DNA from: Streptomyces venezuelae
Lineage (GTDB): Bacteria; Actinomycetota; Actinomycetes; Streptomycetales; Streptomycetaceae
DNA length: 64,000 nucleotides
NCBI RefSeq assembly: GCF_008642335.1
Contig: NZ_CP029191.1
Location: forward strand, 5,890,001 to 5,954,000
Direction of reading: 5' to 3'
The notes beneath the pieces are model-generated. The model searched no databases. It saw only the letters and a program-made list of their open reading frames with translations, and was not told the DNA's origin. Positions 33,933 to 42,761 of this stretch are shown piece after piece. Made by a program: the position numbers and the translations under genes. Within the stretch, counting starts at the first letter, position 1; the number at the start of each line of letters is the position of its first letter.

Positions 33933-35351
33933 ATGGCCCCTGGTGCCATGACCCGTTTCACCGAATCCCTCTCCGACGCCAAGCCGGTGTCGTTCTGGCT
34001 CGACGACCCCGGCAGGCCCGCCCCCGAGCCCGCCCTCACCGGCGACGAGCGGTGCGACCTGCTCGTCGTCGGCGGCGGGTACAGCGGCCTGTGGACCGCG
34101 CTCATCGCCAAGGAGCGCGACCCGCGCCGCGACGTCGTCCTCGTCGAGGGCCGTGAGGCCGGCTGGGCCGCGTCCGGCCGCAACGGCGGATTCTGCGCCG
34201 CCTCCCTCACCCACGGCATCGCCAACGGCCTCTCCCGCTGGCCGGACGAGATCGCGAAGCTGGAGGAGCTCGGCGCGCGCAACCTCGACGAGATCGAGGC
34301 GGCCGTCAAGCGGTACACCATCGACTGCGACTTCGAGCGCACCGGCGAGATCGACGTCGCCACCGCACCGCACCAGATGGCCGAACTCCGCGAGATGTAC
34401 GAGGAGATGGCGGAGCACGGCCTCGCCGAGGGCTCCGAGCTCCTGGACGCGGACGCGCTGCGCGAGCACGTCGACTCGCCTACCTTCCTCGGCGGCCTCT
34501 GGGACCGCGAGGGCGTCGCCATGCTGCACCCGGCGAAGCTGGCGTGGGGCCTGAAGCGGGCCTGCCTGGAGAAGGGCGTACGCGTCTACGAACACACGCC
34601 CGCGCTCGAACTGGCGTCCTCCGGCGCCGGCATGGCGATCCGCACGCCCTACGGCAGGGTCTTCGCCCGCCACGTCGCCCTTGCCACGAACATCTTCCCC
34701 TCGCTGGTCAAGCGCCTGCGCCCGTACACCGTGCCGGTCTACGACTACGCGCTGATGACCGAGCCGCTGACCGACGAACAACTGGCGGCGATCGGCTGGA
34801 AGAACCGCCAGGGCCTCGGCGACAGCGCCAATCAGTTCCACTACTTCCGGCTCTCCGCCGACAACCGCATCCTGTGGGGCGGCTACGACGCGATCTACCC
34901 GTTCGGCGGGAAGGTGCGCGCCGAGTACGACGACAGGCCCGAGACGTACGCGAAGCTCGCCGGGCACTTCTTCACGTGCTTCCCGCAGCTGGAAGGGGTC
35001 CGTTTCACGCACGCGTGGGGCGGCGCGATCGACACGTGCTCGCGGTTCTCGGCGTTCTTCGGCACGGCCCACAAGGGGCGCGTCGCGTACGCGGCGGGCT
35101 ACACGGGCCTCGGTGTCGGGGCCTCCCGGTTCGGCGCCGACGTCATGCTCGACCTCCTGGCGGGCGAGCGGACGGAGCGCACGGAGCTGGAGATGGTGCG
35201 GACGAAACCGCTGCCGTTCCCGCCCGAGCCGTTCGCGTGGACCGGTGTCGCGCTGACCAAGTGGTCGCTGGCCCGCGCCGACGCCAACGGCGGCAGGCGG
35301 AACCTGTGGCTGAAGACGATGGACAAGCTGGGGCTCGGCTTCGACAGCTGA
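33933..35351 (+). CDS. FAD-dependent oxidoreductase, PuuB-like gamma-glutamylputrescine oxidase
   Basis: A 472-residue DAO-type flavoenzyme. The dinucleotide-binding loop VVGGGYSGLWTA lies at about 46-55, followed by the second FAD motif EGREAGWAASGRNGGF, and the C-terminal FAD contact AAGYTGLGVGAS. This layout is that of PuuB and related amine oxidases, which deaminate gamma-glutamylputrescine to the aldehyde. Its place directly after potABC and in the same direction as the dehydrogenase fits that role. ATG 33933 is preceded by GAAGGAG. Sarcosine- or glycine-type substrates are possible but fit the context less well. Confidence 0.85.
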   Translation: MAPGAMTRFTESLSDAKPVSFWLDDPGRPAPEPALTGDERCDLLVVGGGYSGLWTALIAKERDPRRDVVLVEGREAGWAASGRNGGFCAASLTHGIANGLSRWPDEIAKLEELGARNLDEIEAAVKRYTIDCDFERTGEIDVATAPHQMAELREMYEEMAEHGLAEGSELLDADALREHVDSPTFLGGLWDREGVAMLHPAKLAWGLKRACLEKGVRVYEHTPALELASSGAGMAIRTPYGRVFARHVALATNIFPSLVKRLRPYTVPVYDYALMTEPLTDEQLAAIGWKNRQGLGDSANQFHYFRLSADNRILWGGYDAIYPFGGKVRAEYDDRPETYAKLAGHFFTCFPQLEGVRFTHAWGGAIDTCSRFSAFFGTAHKGRVAYAAGYTGLGVGASRFGADVMLDLLAGERTERTELEMVRTKPLPFPPEPFAWTGVALTKWSLARADANGGRRNLWLKTMDKLGLGFDS

Positions 35352-35469
35352 GGCGCACGGCGCGGTCGTCACTGCTTCGATTCGTCGCCGAAACCCGCGT
35401 AATGCTCCGGCCCGCGGCCTCTCTCCCCTGTGACGCGCATGTTGCCGCACAGGGAAGGAAGGTTCTGTC

Positions 35470-35946
35470 ATGACTGGCTCGGGTGACTCGGGGGCGAGGA
35501 CGGCGATCGAATGGCTGGTGTCGGTGGCGCCGGATCCGGACGCCTGCCGCTGGGAGTGGGAGCGCAGCCCCCTGGGGGTCGCGCTCCTGCCGGCGGGCCG
35601 GCGCTGGGACGTGCTGATCCTGCCCGGCGAACTCGGCTATCCCACACTGGACGTGCTGGGCCGCTGCGTCGACCGCCCCGGCCCCGTGCTGGCCGACTTC
35701 GGCGACGAACGCATGGGGTTCTTCGTGCCGCCGGGCACGGTCTCGCGCTGGCTCGGCACGGGGGTGCGCGGCGCGGGCCGCGGCACCTGGGTCGTCGTGC
35801 CCTATCCGGGCCGGGCCGCGGGCGGCGTCCGCTGGCTGGTCCCGCCGGACGGCTCGGGGACGCTGACGGATCCGGGAGTCCTCGAACTCGCGATGCACGA
35901 GGCGGCCGCGCGCCTCGCGGGCGACGGCCACGACGGTGGGACGTGA
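35470..35946 (+). CDS. Hypothetical protein, 158 residues
   Basis: A small, soluble protein rich in Gly, Pro and Trp (EWLVSVAPDPDACRWEWERSPLGVALLPAGRRWDVLILP, then GGVRWLVPPDGSGTLTDP). No signal peptide, membrane segment or catalytic motif is evident. The GLG-like turn content resembles the N-terminal part of some actinobacterial prim-pol-like proteins, but I would not assign that. Ribosome site GGAAGG precedes ATG 35470. Coding GC bias supports a real gene. Confidence 0.6.
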   Translation: MTGSGDSGARTAIEWLVSVAPDPDACRWEWERSPLGVALLPAGRRWDVLILPGELGYPTLDVLGRCVDRPGPVLADFGDERMGFFVPPGTVSRWLGTGVRGAGRGTWVVVPYPGRAAGGVRWLVPPDGSGTLTDPGVLELAMHEAAARLAGDGHDGGT

Positions 35947-35959
35947 GCTGCCGGAAACC

Positions 35960-35990
35960 TTGACAACTCGATTGGTCTGGACCAAGTTAT
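35960..35990 (+). promoter_or_regulatory. Chitinase promoter with DasR-type operator (dre)
   Basis: A TTGACA minus-35 at 35960-35965 is followed at 35971-35986 by ATTGGTCTGGACCAAG, which matches the 16-bp DasR consensus A(C/T)TGGTCTAGACCA(G/C)T at nearly every position. The operator sits where it would cover the promoter spacer and minus-10. DasR is the GntR repressor of chitin and N-acetylglucosamine use in Streptomyces. Confidence 0.85.
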
Positions 35991-36031
35991 GCGCGACCCG
36001 CCCTCCAAACCCCCCATGCCCGGAGGCAGTT

Positions 36032-37213
36032 GTGGATCGCTCTTCGTTGCCCCGAACAAGCCCCGCCGGCCGCATGAGACGCGCCGCCGTGGTCGCCGTC
36101 GCCGCCTGCGCGCTCGCCGCGTCCGGCCTGCTCTCCACCCGCGCGACGGCGGCCCCCGAACCCCGGGCCGCCGAGCCCCGGGCCGCGGGACCGGCCGCGC
36201 CCGCCGACCACGCCCTCGTCGGCTATCTGCACACCAGTTTCGCCAACGGCTCCGGCTACACCCGGCTCGCCGACACCCCCGACAGCTGGGACATCATCGA
36301 CCTCGCCTTCGGCGAACCCACCTCCGCCACCTCGGGCGACATCCGCTTCGGCCTCTGTCCCAAGTCGGAGTGCCCGAACGTCGAGACGAAGGACGAGTTC
36401 AAGGCCGCGATCAAGGCCAAGCAGGCGGCGGGCAAGAAGGTCCTGATCTCCATCGGCGGCCAGAACGGCCAGGTCCAGCTCAAGACGGCGCAGGCCCGCG
36501 ACACCTTCGTCGCCTCGGTCTCGAAGATCATCGACGAGTACGGGCTCGACGGCCTGGACATCGACTTCGAGGGCCACTCGCTCTCGCTCAACGCCGACGA
36601 CACCGACTTCAAGAACCCGAAGACCCCGGTGATCGTCAACCTCATCTCGGCGGTGAAGACCCTCAAGGCCAAGTACGGCGCGGGCTTCACGCTCACCATG
36701 GCGCCCGAGACGTTCTTCGTGCAGCTCGGATACCAGTTCTACGGAACGGGGAAGTGGGGCGGCCAGGACCCGCGCGCGGGCGCGTACCTGCCGGTCATCC
36801 ACGCCCTGCGCGACGACCTCACTTTGCTGCACGTCCAGGACTACAACTCGGGGCCGATCATGGGCCTCGACAACCAGTACCACTTCATGGGCGGCGCGGA
36901 CTTCCACATCGCGATGACCGACATGCTGCTCACCGGCTTCCCCGTGGCGGGCGACAAGAACAACGTCTTCCCGCCGCTGCCGCCCCGGAAGGTCGCCATC
37001 GGCATGCCCGCCTCCGTCAACGCGGGCAACGGCCACGTGTCCACGGGCGAGGTCAACAAGGCCCTGGACTGCCTCACCAAGGGCAGCAACTGCGGCTCGT
37101 ACAAGACCCACGGAACCTGGCCCGACCTGCGCGGCCTGATGACGTGGTCGATCAACTGGGACCGCTTCAACAACCGGGAGTTCTCGCAGAACTTCGACCG
37201 GTACTTCGGCTGA
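36032..37213 (+). CDS. Secreted glycoside hydrolase family 18 chitinase
   Basis: A 393-residue chitinase. A Sec signal (MRRAAVVAVAACALAASGLLSTRATA) is followed by a short Ala/Pro/Arg linker and a GH18 TIM barrel. The catalytic DxxDxDxE motif is DGLDIDFE at about 173-180, with Glu180 the acid. No chitin-binding domain is present, so it is a single-domain ChiB-type enzyme. GTG 36032 has GGAGG five bases upstream. The upstream DasR-type site predicts repression unless glucosamine phosphates accumulate. Its 3' end overlaps the convergent PAP2 gene by 47 bases. Confidence 0.9.
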   Translation: MDRSSLPRTSPAGRMRRAAVVAVAACALAASGLLSTRATAAPEPRAAEPRAAGPAAPADHALVGYLHTSFANGSGYTRLADTPDSWDIIDLAFGEPTSATSGDIRFGLCPKSECPNVETKDEFKAAIKAKQAAGKKVLISIGGQNGQVQLKTAQARDTFVASVSKIIDEYGLDGLDIDFEGHSLSLNADDTDFKNPKTPVIVNLISAVKTLKAKYGAGFTLTMAPETFFVQLGYQFYGTGKWGGQDPRAGAYLPVIHALRDDLTLLHVQDYNSGPIMGLDNQYHFMGGADFHIAMTDMLLTGFPVAGDKNNVFPPLPPRKVAIGMPASVNAGNGHVSTGEVNKALDCLTKGSNCGSYKTHGTWPDLRGLMTWSINWDRFNNREFSQNFDRYFG

Positions 37214-37898
37214 CCGGCGCCGCCTTCCGGCTGACCACCAGCACCACCGCCTGCAGCAGCACCGCGGCCAGGCACCAGCTCGCCACCACGTCCAGCGGCC
37301 AGTGGTAGCCCCGCCGCACCAGACCGAACCCCACCGCCACGTTCAACAGGCAGCACCCGATGACCAGTTCGCGGCGGCCGTACGCGCCACGGAGCAGCGG
37401 CAGCAGGAGCAGGGCCGCCGCTCCGTAGGCGACGGCGGCCGTCGCCGCGTGGCCGGAGGGGTAGAAGCCGCCGTCACCCGCCGTGCCGGGCGGTCCTGCA
37501 CGGTCGATCACCGCCTTGAGCGGGGCGACCAGCACGGGCACCGCCGCCATCGCGACCAGCGCGGCGACCGCGGGCAGCCACCACCGGAACGCACCGCCGC
37601 GCCGCGCGTGCCATGCGGTGTACGCGGACACGGCCACAAGGAACGGCACGGCCACCGTGGCGTTGCCGAGGTCGGCGAGGAACTCGGCGGCACCGTCCGG
37701 CAGCCGGCTCCCGGTGAGGGCGCGCCCCGCGCGCTCGTCGGCGCGGCGCAGCGGGCCTTCGGCGACGACCTGCCAGGTCAGCAGCGCGAAGAGGAGGACG
37801 CTCAGGGACATCGGCAGGAGCGGCCGCCGCGGCATGGGCGGCCGCTCCATCGGCGCGGCGGGCACGCCCCGGGAACCCGGAGCCTGGGGTGCGGACAT
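37167..37898 (-). CDS. PAP2-family membrane phosphatase
   Basis: A 243-residue protein with six hydrophobic segments and the acid-phosphatase signature in three parts: KAVIDRAGPP (first, from KxxxxxxRP), YPSGHA (second, catalytic His), and RRGYHWPLDVVA (third). Such enzymes dephosphorylate lipid phosphates such as undecaprenyl diphosphate or phosphatidic acid at the outer face of the membrane. The end overlaps the chitinase gene by 47 bases in convergent orientation. Confidence 0.85.
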   Translation of the reverse strand: MSAPQAPGSRGVPAAPMERPPMPRRPLLPMSLSVLLFALLTWQVVAEGPLRRADERAGRALTGSRLPDGAAEFLADLGNATVAVPFLVAVSAYTAWHARRGGAFRWWLPAVAALVAMAAVPVLVAPLKAVIDRAGPPGTAGDGGFYPSGHAATAAVAYGAAALLLLPLLRGAYGRRELVIGCCLLNVAVGFGLVRRGYHWPLDVVASWCLAAVLLQAVVLVVSRKAAPVSRSTGRSSARTPGC

Positions 37899-37969
37899 GT
37901 GCCCCAGCCTGTCATCCCTGTCGTTCCCTCGGCCCGCCAGGAGGGATCACCGGCGCGTGCCGGACGGCC

Positions 37970-40900
37970 TCAGTGCTCGTGGTCGCAGCACTTGTTCCGC
38001 AGCTGCTTGCCCGTCCGGGCCCACTGCTTGCGCTCCTTCGACGTCACCTTCACCGCGGGCACCGCCGACACCAGGTCGCTCACCTCGTACGGGATGCCGC
38101 CGCGCATCACCGACACCGTGCGCACCAGCGAGTCGAAGTCGGTGAACGGGTCGCCGTCGATCACCGCCAGGTCGGCGAGCTTGCCCACCTCCAGCGTGCC
38201 GAGGTCACGGTCGAGGCCGAAGATCCGCGCGGGCGCGGACGTCGCCGTGCGGAGCGCCTCGGAGACCGAGTAGCCGCCGCGCCGCAGCGCGCGCAGGCCG
38301 AGGTGGACGCCCAGGCCGGTCGGGATGCCCGGCGAGTCCGTGCCGAGGGCGATCAATCCGCCGCCCGTCGTGATCCTGCGATAGATGTCGACCTCCCGCG
38401 CCATCGTGGCCAGCTGTGCCTCCGTGGGTGCCTGCGCGGCCAGGCTCTGCACCTGGGCCGTCTCCCACGGCGGCATCAGGCGGGTGACCCGCTCGTCGTC
38501 GGCGAGGCTCGGCGCCGCGCCGATCAGGGGAGACGCCGAGAACGGCGTCGCGACGAGGTGGAAGTCGCCGGTGGCGGTGTAGATCTCCGTCACGTCCTGG
38601 TACGCGAGCTCGCCCGCGGACGTCGCGTGGCCGAACTCGGCGCGCTGGGTGGCCTGGAGGTGCGTCGTCAGGTCCTGGCCGAGCTGGATGCCGGGGGAGA
38701 GGTTGTGGCTGCCGGTGCGCACGCCCATCTCCTCGTGCGCGAAGCGCGCGGCCTCCTCCATCACCCAGCCGGGGGCCCGGACGTAGGTCTTGACGAAGTC
38801 CCAGTCCAGGGCCTTGCCCCGGGAGAGGGTCAGGCGCAGGCCCTCGCGGGTCGCGTGGACACGGTTGTCCCAGGCGACGCGCGATCCGTCGAGGACCTCG
38901 CTCGCCGTGACGAGCCGGGGGCCGGTCAGCTCCCCGGAGGCGGTGGCCTCGCGCAGCCTCGCCCCCTCGTAACCGGAACCGCCCATCGACATGGCGCTGG
39001 TGACGCCGTACGAGAGGAAGAGGGCGGACTGCCGGCCGCCGTAGACGGCGGGCTGCGGATGCATGTGCGTGTCCCACAGGCCGGGGATCACGGTCCGCGC
39101 GGAGGCGTCGACGCGGCGGCCCGCCGCGCGCCCGGCACGGTGCGGCGCGACGTCCGTGACGCGGCCGCCCCGGATGGTCACGTCGACGTCCTCGCGGACG
39201 CTGTCGTCGCCCCCGGAGCCGTCCCAGAAGCGGCCCGCGTGCAGGACGGTGTCCTCGGGCGCGGGGCGGCGTGTGGTGAGCGGCAGCTTGACCGTACGGA
39301 CGCTGCCGTCGGCCACGGTGAGGAGCCGGAGCCGCCCGGCGGAGAGGTACAGGACGTGGCTGCTGTCGCCCGACCAGGTGGGGTGGTCGGCGGCCTCCGC
39401 GGGGAAGACGCGGGGCTTGCCGTCCGGGGTGCCGTCGGCGTCCACGGGCAGCAGCCACAGCGCGGACTCGACGACCGCGGCCATGTGGCGGCCGTCGGGG
39501 GACCAGACGGGTCCGTTGCTGTTGCGGTCGGAGATGGAGGTGTGCGGCGCCACGGCGTGGGTCCGCGCGGACCCGTCGGCCGTGTCGATCACGCGGATGA
39601 GGTTGTAGCCCTCGCGGAAGCGCTGGTTGACGCGGTTGCGGAAGCTGACGGCGACATGGCGGCCGTCGGGGGACCAGCTGGGCCTGCCGGACAGCTCCCC
39701 GCCGGGCGGGCTGGTCGCGAGGACCTTCTCCTGGCCGGTCCGCAGGTCCTTCACCAGCAGGTTCGTCACGAGGTCGAAGCAGGCGAGACGGTGGCCGTCG
39801 GGGGAGAGCGCCGCCTGGATGCGCCCGCCGGACGCGAGGACGGTCTCCTCGCCGGTGTCCAGGTCACGTCTGCGGATCGCGGGCATGCCGTCGCGGTCGT
39901 CGGAGAAGAGCAGCGCCTTGCCGTCGGGCGTCCACGCGGCCGCGTAGAGGTACCCGGTGGCCTTGGCCCGCGTCACCCGGCGCGGCGCCCTGCCGCCCGA
40001 GACCTCGCCCACCCAGAGGGAGTTGAGGGCGGTGAAGGCGACCCGCTTGCCGTCGGGCGACAGCACGGGCAGGTCGTAGGCGCGCACGGGACGGCTCGCG
40101 GTGTCGGACAGGTCGAACGTCTTGAGCTCGTACTCCGGTCGGTCGACGGGCAGCGGCGCGGTGAAGGGGATGTCCTTGCGCGTGCCGGGATCGTCGGCGC
40201 GTACGACGGTGAAGTGGCCGTCGACCGTGAGGAGCAGCTCCTTGGCGGAGATCCAGCGGGGCGGCGCGGGCTCCACGTCGCCGCCGACCGCGACCGCTTT
40301 GCCGTCCACGACGAGGGCGCAGGAGGCGTTCGGCGCCGCGGTCGTGCGCAGGTACGCCAGGGTGCCGGTCGAGGAGACGGCGGGCACGAAGATCTGGGCG
40401 GTGGTCGGGTCGGTGTGCTCCACGGTCACCGCGCCGCTGCCGTCGGCGGCCACGGAGGCGATCGTGCGGGCGTCCAGGGCGCCCGACTTCACCGCGGCGC
40501 GGACGAACAGCACCCGCTTGCCGTCCGGCGACCAGACGGGGTCGAAGTCCTCCCAGGCGCCGTCCTGCACGGGACCGGACTGGCCGGGCTTCCCGGTGAG
40601 CCGGGTCAGCTCACCGCTCGCGAGGTCGAGGACCCAGATGCGGTAGGGCGCGCCCGAGACGGGGTCGCCGCCCCGCTCGGAGGCGAACGCGATCCGCTTG
40701 CCGTCGGGCGACCAGGCGGGGCCGCGGTCGTCCCACGGGCCCTCGGTGCGCTGGGTGAGCTCGGAGCCGTCCGGCTTCAGCGTCCAGATGTGGAAGTTGC
40801 CCGTACGGAACGCGCAGACGGCGATCAGCCGGCCGTCGGCGGTGTGCACCGGACGCGTCGGCTCCAGGTCCGCGGGGGTGAGCGGCACGGCGTCGCCGCC

Positions 40901-41221
40901 CGTGCGCGGCAGGGACCACAGCACGCCCTGCACCTCGGCGACGAGCCGGTCGCCCGCGAGGGACGCGGCGCCGTTGGTGGTGGCGGTGAAGCGCAGCCGG
41001 GTCGCCGCGGCGGCTTCCGCGGCACCCCCGGCCCCGGCGGGGCGGGTGGCGGCGTGGGCGCTGCCGAGGCCGGCGAAGGCACCCGTCGTGGCAGCGGCAC
41101 CGACGGCCGTCGTCGTCTGCAGGAAACGGCGGCGCGATATGTAGGGGATGCTCAACTTTTCTCCCGCGTAGGCCTGTTGGTGCACTGACGGTGACCGGAA
41201 AGGACGCTTCGCGATCTTCAC
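37970..41221 (-). CDS. Tat-exported amidohydrolase with N-terminal TolB-like propeller
   Basis: A 1083-residue protein (1062 if started at TTG 41155, which has GGGAG five bases upstream). The Tat signal is SRRRFLQTTTAVGAAATTGAFAGLGSAHA. Residues from about 80 to 640 carry repeated WSPDGKR/LSPDGHR units of a TolB/DPP-IV-like beta-propeller. The C-terminal amidohydrolase domain shows DTHMHPQP (His-x-His metal ligands) and ALGTDSPG (Asp ligand). The protein ends in CCDHEH, a possible extra metal site. Substrate is unknown; cyclic amides or peptidic imides fit the fold. It is divergent from a two-module Lrp regulator. Confidence 0.85.
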   Translation of the reverse strand: MKIAKRPFRSPSVHQQAYAGEKLSIPYISRRRFLQTTTAVGAAATTGAFAGLGSAHAATRPAGAGGAAEAAAATRLRFTATTNGAASLAGDRLVAEVQGVLWSLPRTGGDAVPLTPADLEPTRPVHTADGRLIAVCAFRTGNFHIWTLKPDGSELTQRTEGPWDDRGPAWSPDGKRIAFASERGGDPVSGAPYRIWVLDLASGELTRLTGKPGQSGPVQDGAWEDFDPVWSPDGKRVLFVRAAVKSGALDARTIASVAADGSGAVTVEHTDPTTAQIFVPAVSSTGTLAYLRTTAAPNASCALVVDGKAVAVGGDVEPAPPRWISAKELLLTVDGHFTVVRADDPGTRKDIPFTAPLPVDRPEYELKTFDLSDTASRPVRAYDLPVLSPDGKRVAFTALNSLWVGEVSGGRAPRRVTRAKATGYLYAAAWTPDGKALLFSDDRDGMPAIRRRDLDTGEETVLASGGRIQAALSPDGHRLACFDLVTNLLVKDLRTGQEKVLATSPPGGELSGRPSWSPDGRHVAVSFRNRVNQRFREGYNLIRVIDTADGSARTHAVAPHTSISDRNSNGPVWSPDGRHMAAVVESALWLLPVDADGTPDGKPRVFPAEAADHPTWSGDSSHVLYLSAGRLRLLTVADGSVRTVKLPLTTRRPAPEDTVLHAGRFWDGSGGDDSVREDVDVTIRGGRVTDVAPHRAGRAAGRRVDASARTVIPGLWDTHMHPQPAVYGGRQSALFLSYGVTSAMSMGGSGYEGARLREATASGELTGPRLVTASEVLDGSRVAWDNRVHATREGLRLTLSRGKALDWDFVKTYVRAPGWVMEEAARFAHEEMGVRTGSHNLSPGIQLGQDLTTHLQATQRAEFGHATSAGELAYQDVTEIYTATGDFHLVATPFSASPLIGAAPSLADDERVTRLMPPWETAQVQSLAAQAPTEAQLATMAREVDIYRRITTGGGLIALGTDSPGIPTGLGVHLGLRALRRGGYSVSEALRTATSAPARIFGLDRDLGTLEVGKLADLAVIDGDPFTDFDSLVRTVSVMRGGIPYEVSDLVSAVPAVKVTSKERKQWARTGKQLRNKCCDHEH

Positions 41222-41271
41222 GCAGCGGGCGGGCGGCGAGGAGTGCTGCGCAGGATCACGGCAAAAACGAC

Positions 41272-41307
41272 ATGACCCGCGCAGGAAGGCGCGTTATACA
41301 GGGAGGC
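41272..41307 (+). promoter_or_regulatory. Probable promoter for a leaderless Lrp-family mRNA
   Basis: TATACA at 41295-41300 is a near-consensus minus-10, with TGACCC about 17 bases upstream as a minus-35. Transcription would start at about 41307-41308, at the GTG itself. The GGGAGG just before that GTG is too close to serve as a ribosome site for it. Confidence 0.5.
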
Positions 41308-42336
41308 GTGAGAACCCATTCGCCGACCGGCGGCGCAGCCGAGCCGCTCGCGGCGGAGCCGGACCTCGACCGACTGGACCTGCGCATCGTCGGCGCCCTG
41401 CAGATCGAGCCGCGGGCCTCGTGGGCGAAGATCGGCACCGTGCTCGGCGTGGACGCCGTGACCGTCGCGCGCCGCTGGAACCGGCTGCGGGCGGCGGGCC
41501 TCGCCTGGGTGACGGCGTACGAACCGGGGCCCGCGCAGGGACGCCTCGCGGTCGTCGAGGTGGAGTGCGCGGGCAACCCGCTGGAGGTCGCCGACACGCT
41601 CGTCGGCGACCAGGAGTGCCAGACGCTCGACATCGCGTCCGGCGGGCGCGACCTGCTCGTCGGGGTCTGCGCGCACGACGAGGTGGCACTCGCCGACTAC
41701 CTCCTGAAGCGCCTCGGCACCGGACCGCAGATCCGGGCCGTGCGCACCCAGCTCGTCACGTCCTTCGTGCGGGAGGCGGGCGACTGGCGGCTCGGGGAAC
41801 TGCCCGCGGACCTGGCGGCCCGGTTCACGGAACACGGCGCGCGCGAACCGGGCGCCCCCGTGGCCCTGACCGGCCTGGAGCGCGCGGTCCTCGATGTCCT
41901 GCGCGAGGACGGGCGGATGCCCGCCACCGCGATCGCGGCCCGCACGGACGTCCCCGTGCGCCGGGCACGCGATGTCGTGCAACGCCTGTTCCTGCACCGC
42001 CGGGTGGCGCTGTGGACGGACGTCGCCCGCGCGAGGTGCGGGCGGTCCGTGCAGGCCTGGTTCTTCCTCCAGGTCCCGGCCCGGCGCCTCGCGGGGGTCG
42101 CGGCCCGCCTCGCCCGCCTGGACGAGGCGCGCCTGGTGGTCACCACGGTGGGCACGTACAACCTGGCGGTCTGCGTCTGGATGCGCGAACTCGCCGATGT
42201 CACGCGGCTGGAGGCGCAGATCGAGGACGGCCTGGAGGGCGTACGGATCGCGGACCGCTGCATCACGCTGCGGACGGTGAAGCGGGCGGGCAACCTGCTG
42301 GACGCACAGGGCCGAAGAACGGGCCGCACGAGCTGA
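41308..42336 (+). CDS. Lrp/AsnC-type regulator with two HTH-RAM modules
   Basis: A protein of about 342 residues made of two tandem Lrp modules. The first HTH is LDLRIVGALQIEPRASWAKIGTVLGVDAVTVARRWNRLRAAGL, the second LTGLERAVLDVLREDGRMPATAIAARTDVPVRRARDVVQRLFLHRR; each is followed by a RAM-like half (VGVCAHDEVALADYLLKRLG; VCVWMRELADVTRLEAQI). Duplicated-module Lrp proteins occur in actinobacteria. Divergent from the giant amidohydrolase and upstream of gabT, it could control either. The start is uncertain between GTG 41308 and ATG 41272. Confidence 0.8.
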   Translation: MRTHSPTGGAAEPLAAEPDLDRLDLRIVGALQIEPRASWAKIGTVLGVDAVTVARRWNRLRAAGLAWVTAYEPGPAQGRLAVVEVECAGNPLEVADTLVGDQECQTLDIASGGRDLLVGVCAHDEVALADYLLKRLGTGPQIRAVRTQLVTSFVREAGDWRLGELPADLAARFTEHGAREPGAPVALTGLERAVLDVLREDGRMPATAIAARTDVPVRRARDVVQRLFLHRRVALWTDVARARCGRSVQAWFFLQVPARRLAGVAARLARLDEARLVVTTVGTYNLAVCVWMRELADVTRLEAQIEDGLEGVRIADRCITLRTVKRAGNLLDAQGRRTGRTS

Positions 42337-42761
42337 GAGCCCGCGGCGGCCCCGGACATGCCGAAGGGCCGACGCAAGGGGGGGAGTGCGCCGGCCCTTT
42401 GGTGGCCGACCGGCCCGGACTGTCCGAGGGGACCTGCTCACGCGGGTCCGTCGGGGGAGTCTCCGAAGCGGTCTTCCGGATCGGGGGGCCGCGCGCCCCG
42501 GGGGGTGTGGGGCGGGCGGCCGTCCGATCGGTGAGGAGTTCCGGAGCCCGAAGCTCCGGGTGTGTGCGCTGGGCACTACCAGGGCGGGGCTGGGGAGGCT
42601 CCGCCGTGGCGCCGCCCACAGTCCCCTGTGAGCGGGTGTTTCTCTCATCTGCAGAAACCGTACGGCAGCGGATGGCGGGCCGACAGCCGGAACGGCAACC
42701 CGTCATGGGGCCCGCACACCTTCTTCACACGCCCCGACGGTCACCCCGGTCGCGGGGCCGC
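42337..42761. other. 425-base intergenic region between convergent regulator and gabT
   Basis: No gene is supported here. It holds a hairpin terminator at 42364-42400, a second small hairpin (ccggagc/gctccgg, 42541-42559), and GC-rich spacer. gabT ends at 42762 on the other strand, so this is a convergent terminator region. Confidence 0.6.
42364..42400. terminator. Hairpin terminator after the Lrp gene
   Basis: aagggccgacgca at 42364-42376 pairs with tgcgccggcccttt at 42387-42400 with one mismatch, around a G-rich loop. It lies 27 bases after the regulator stop. Confidence 0.7.

Noticed and set aside
37889..41188. 1099-codon plus-strand frame opposite the amidohydrolase
   Set aside because: Antisense to a clear Tat-signal, propeller and amidohydrolase protein; composition is shadow-like.
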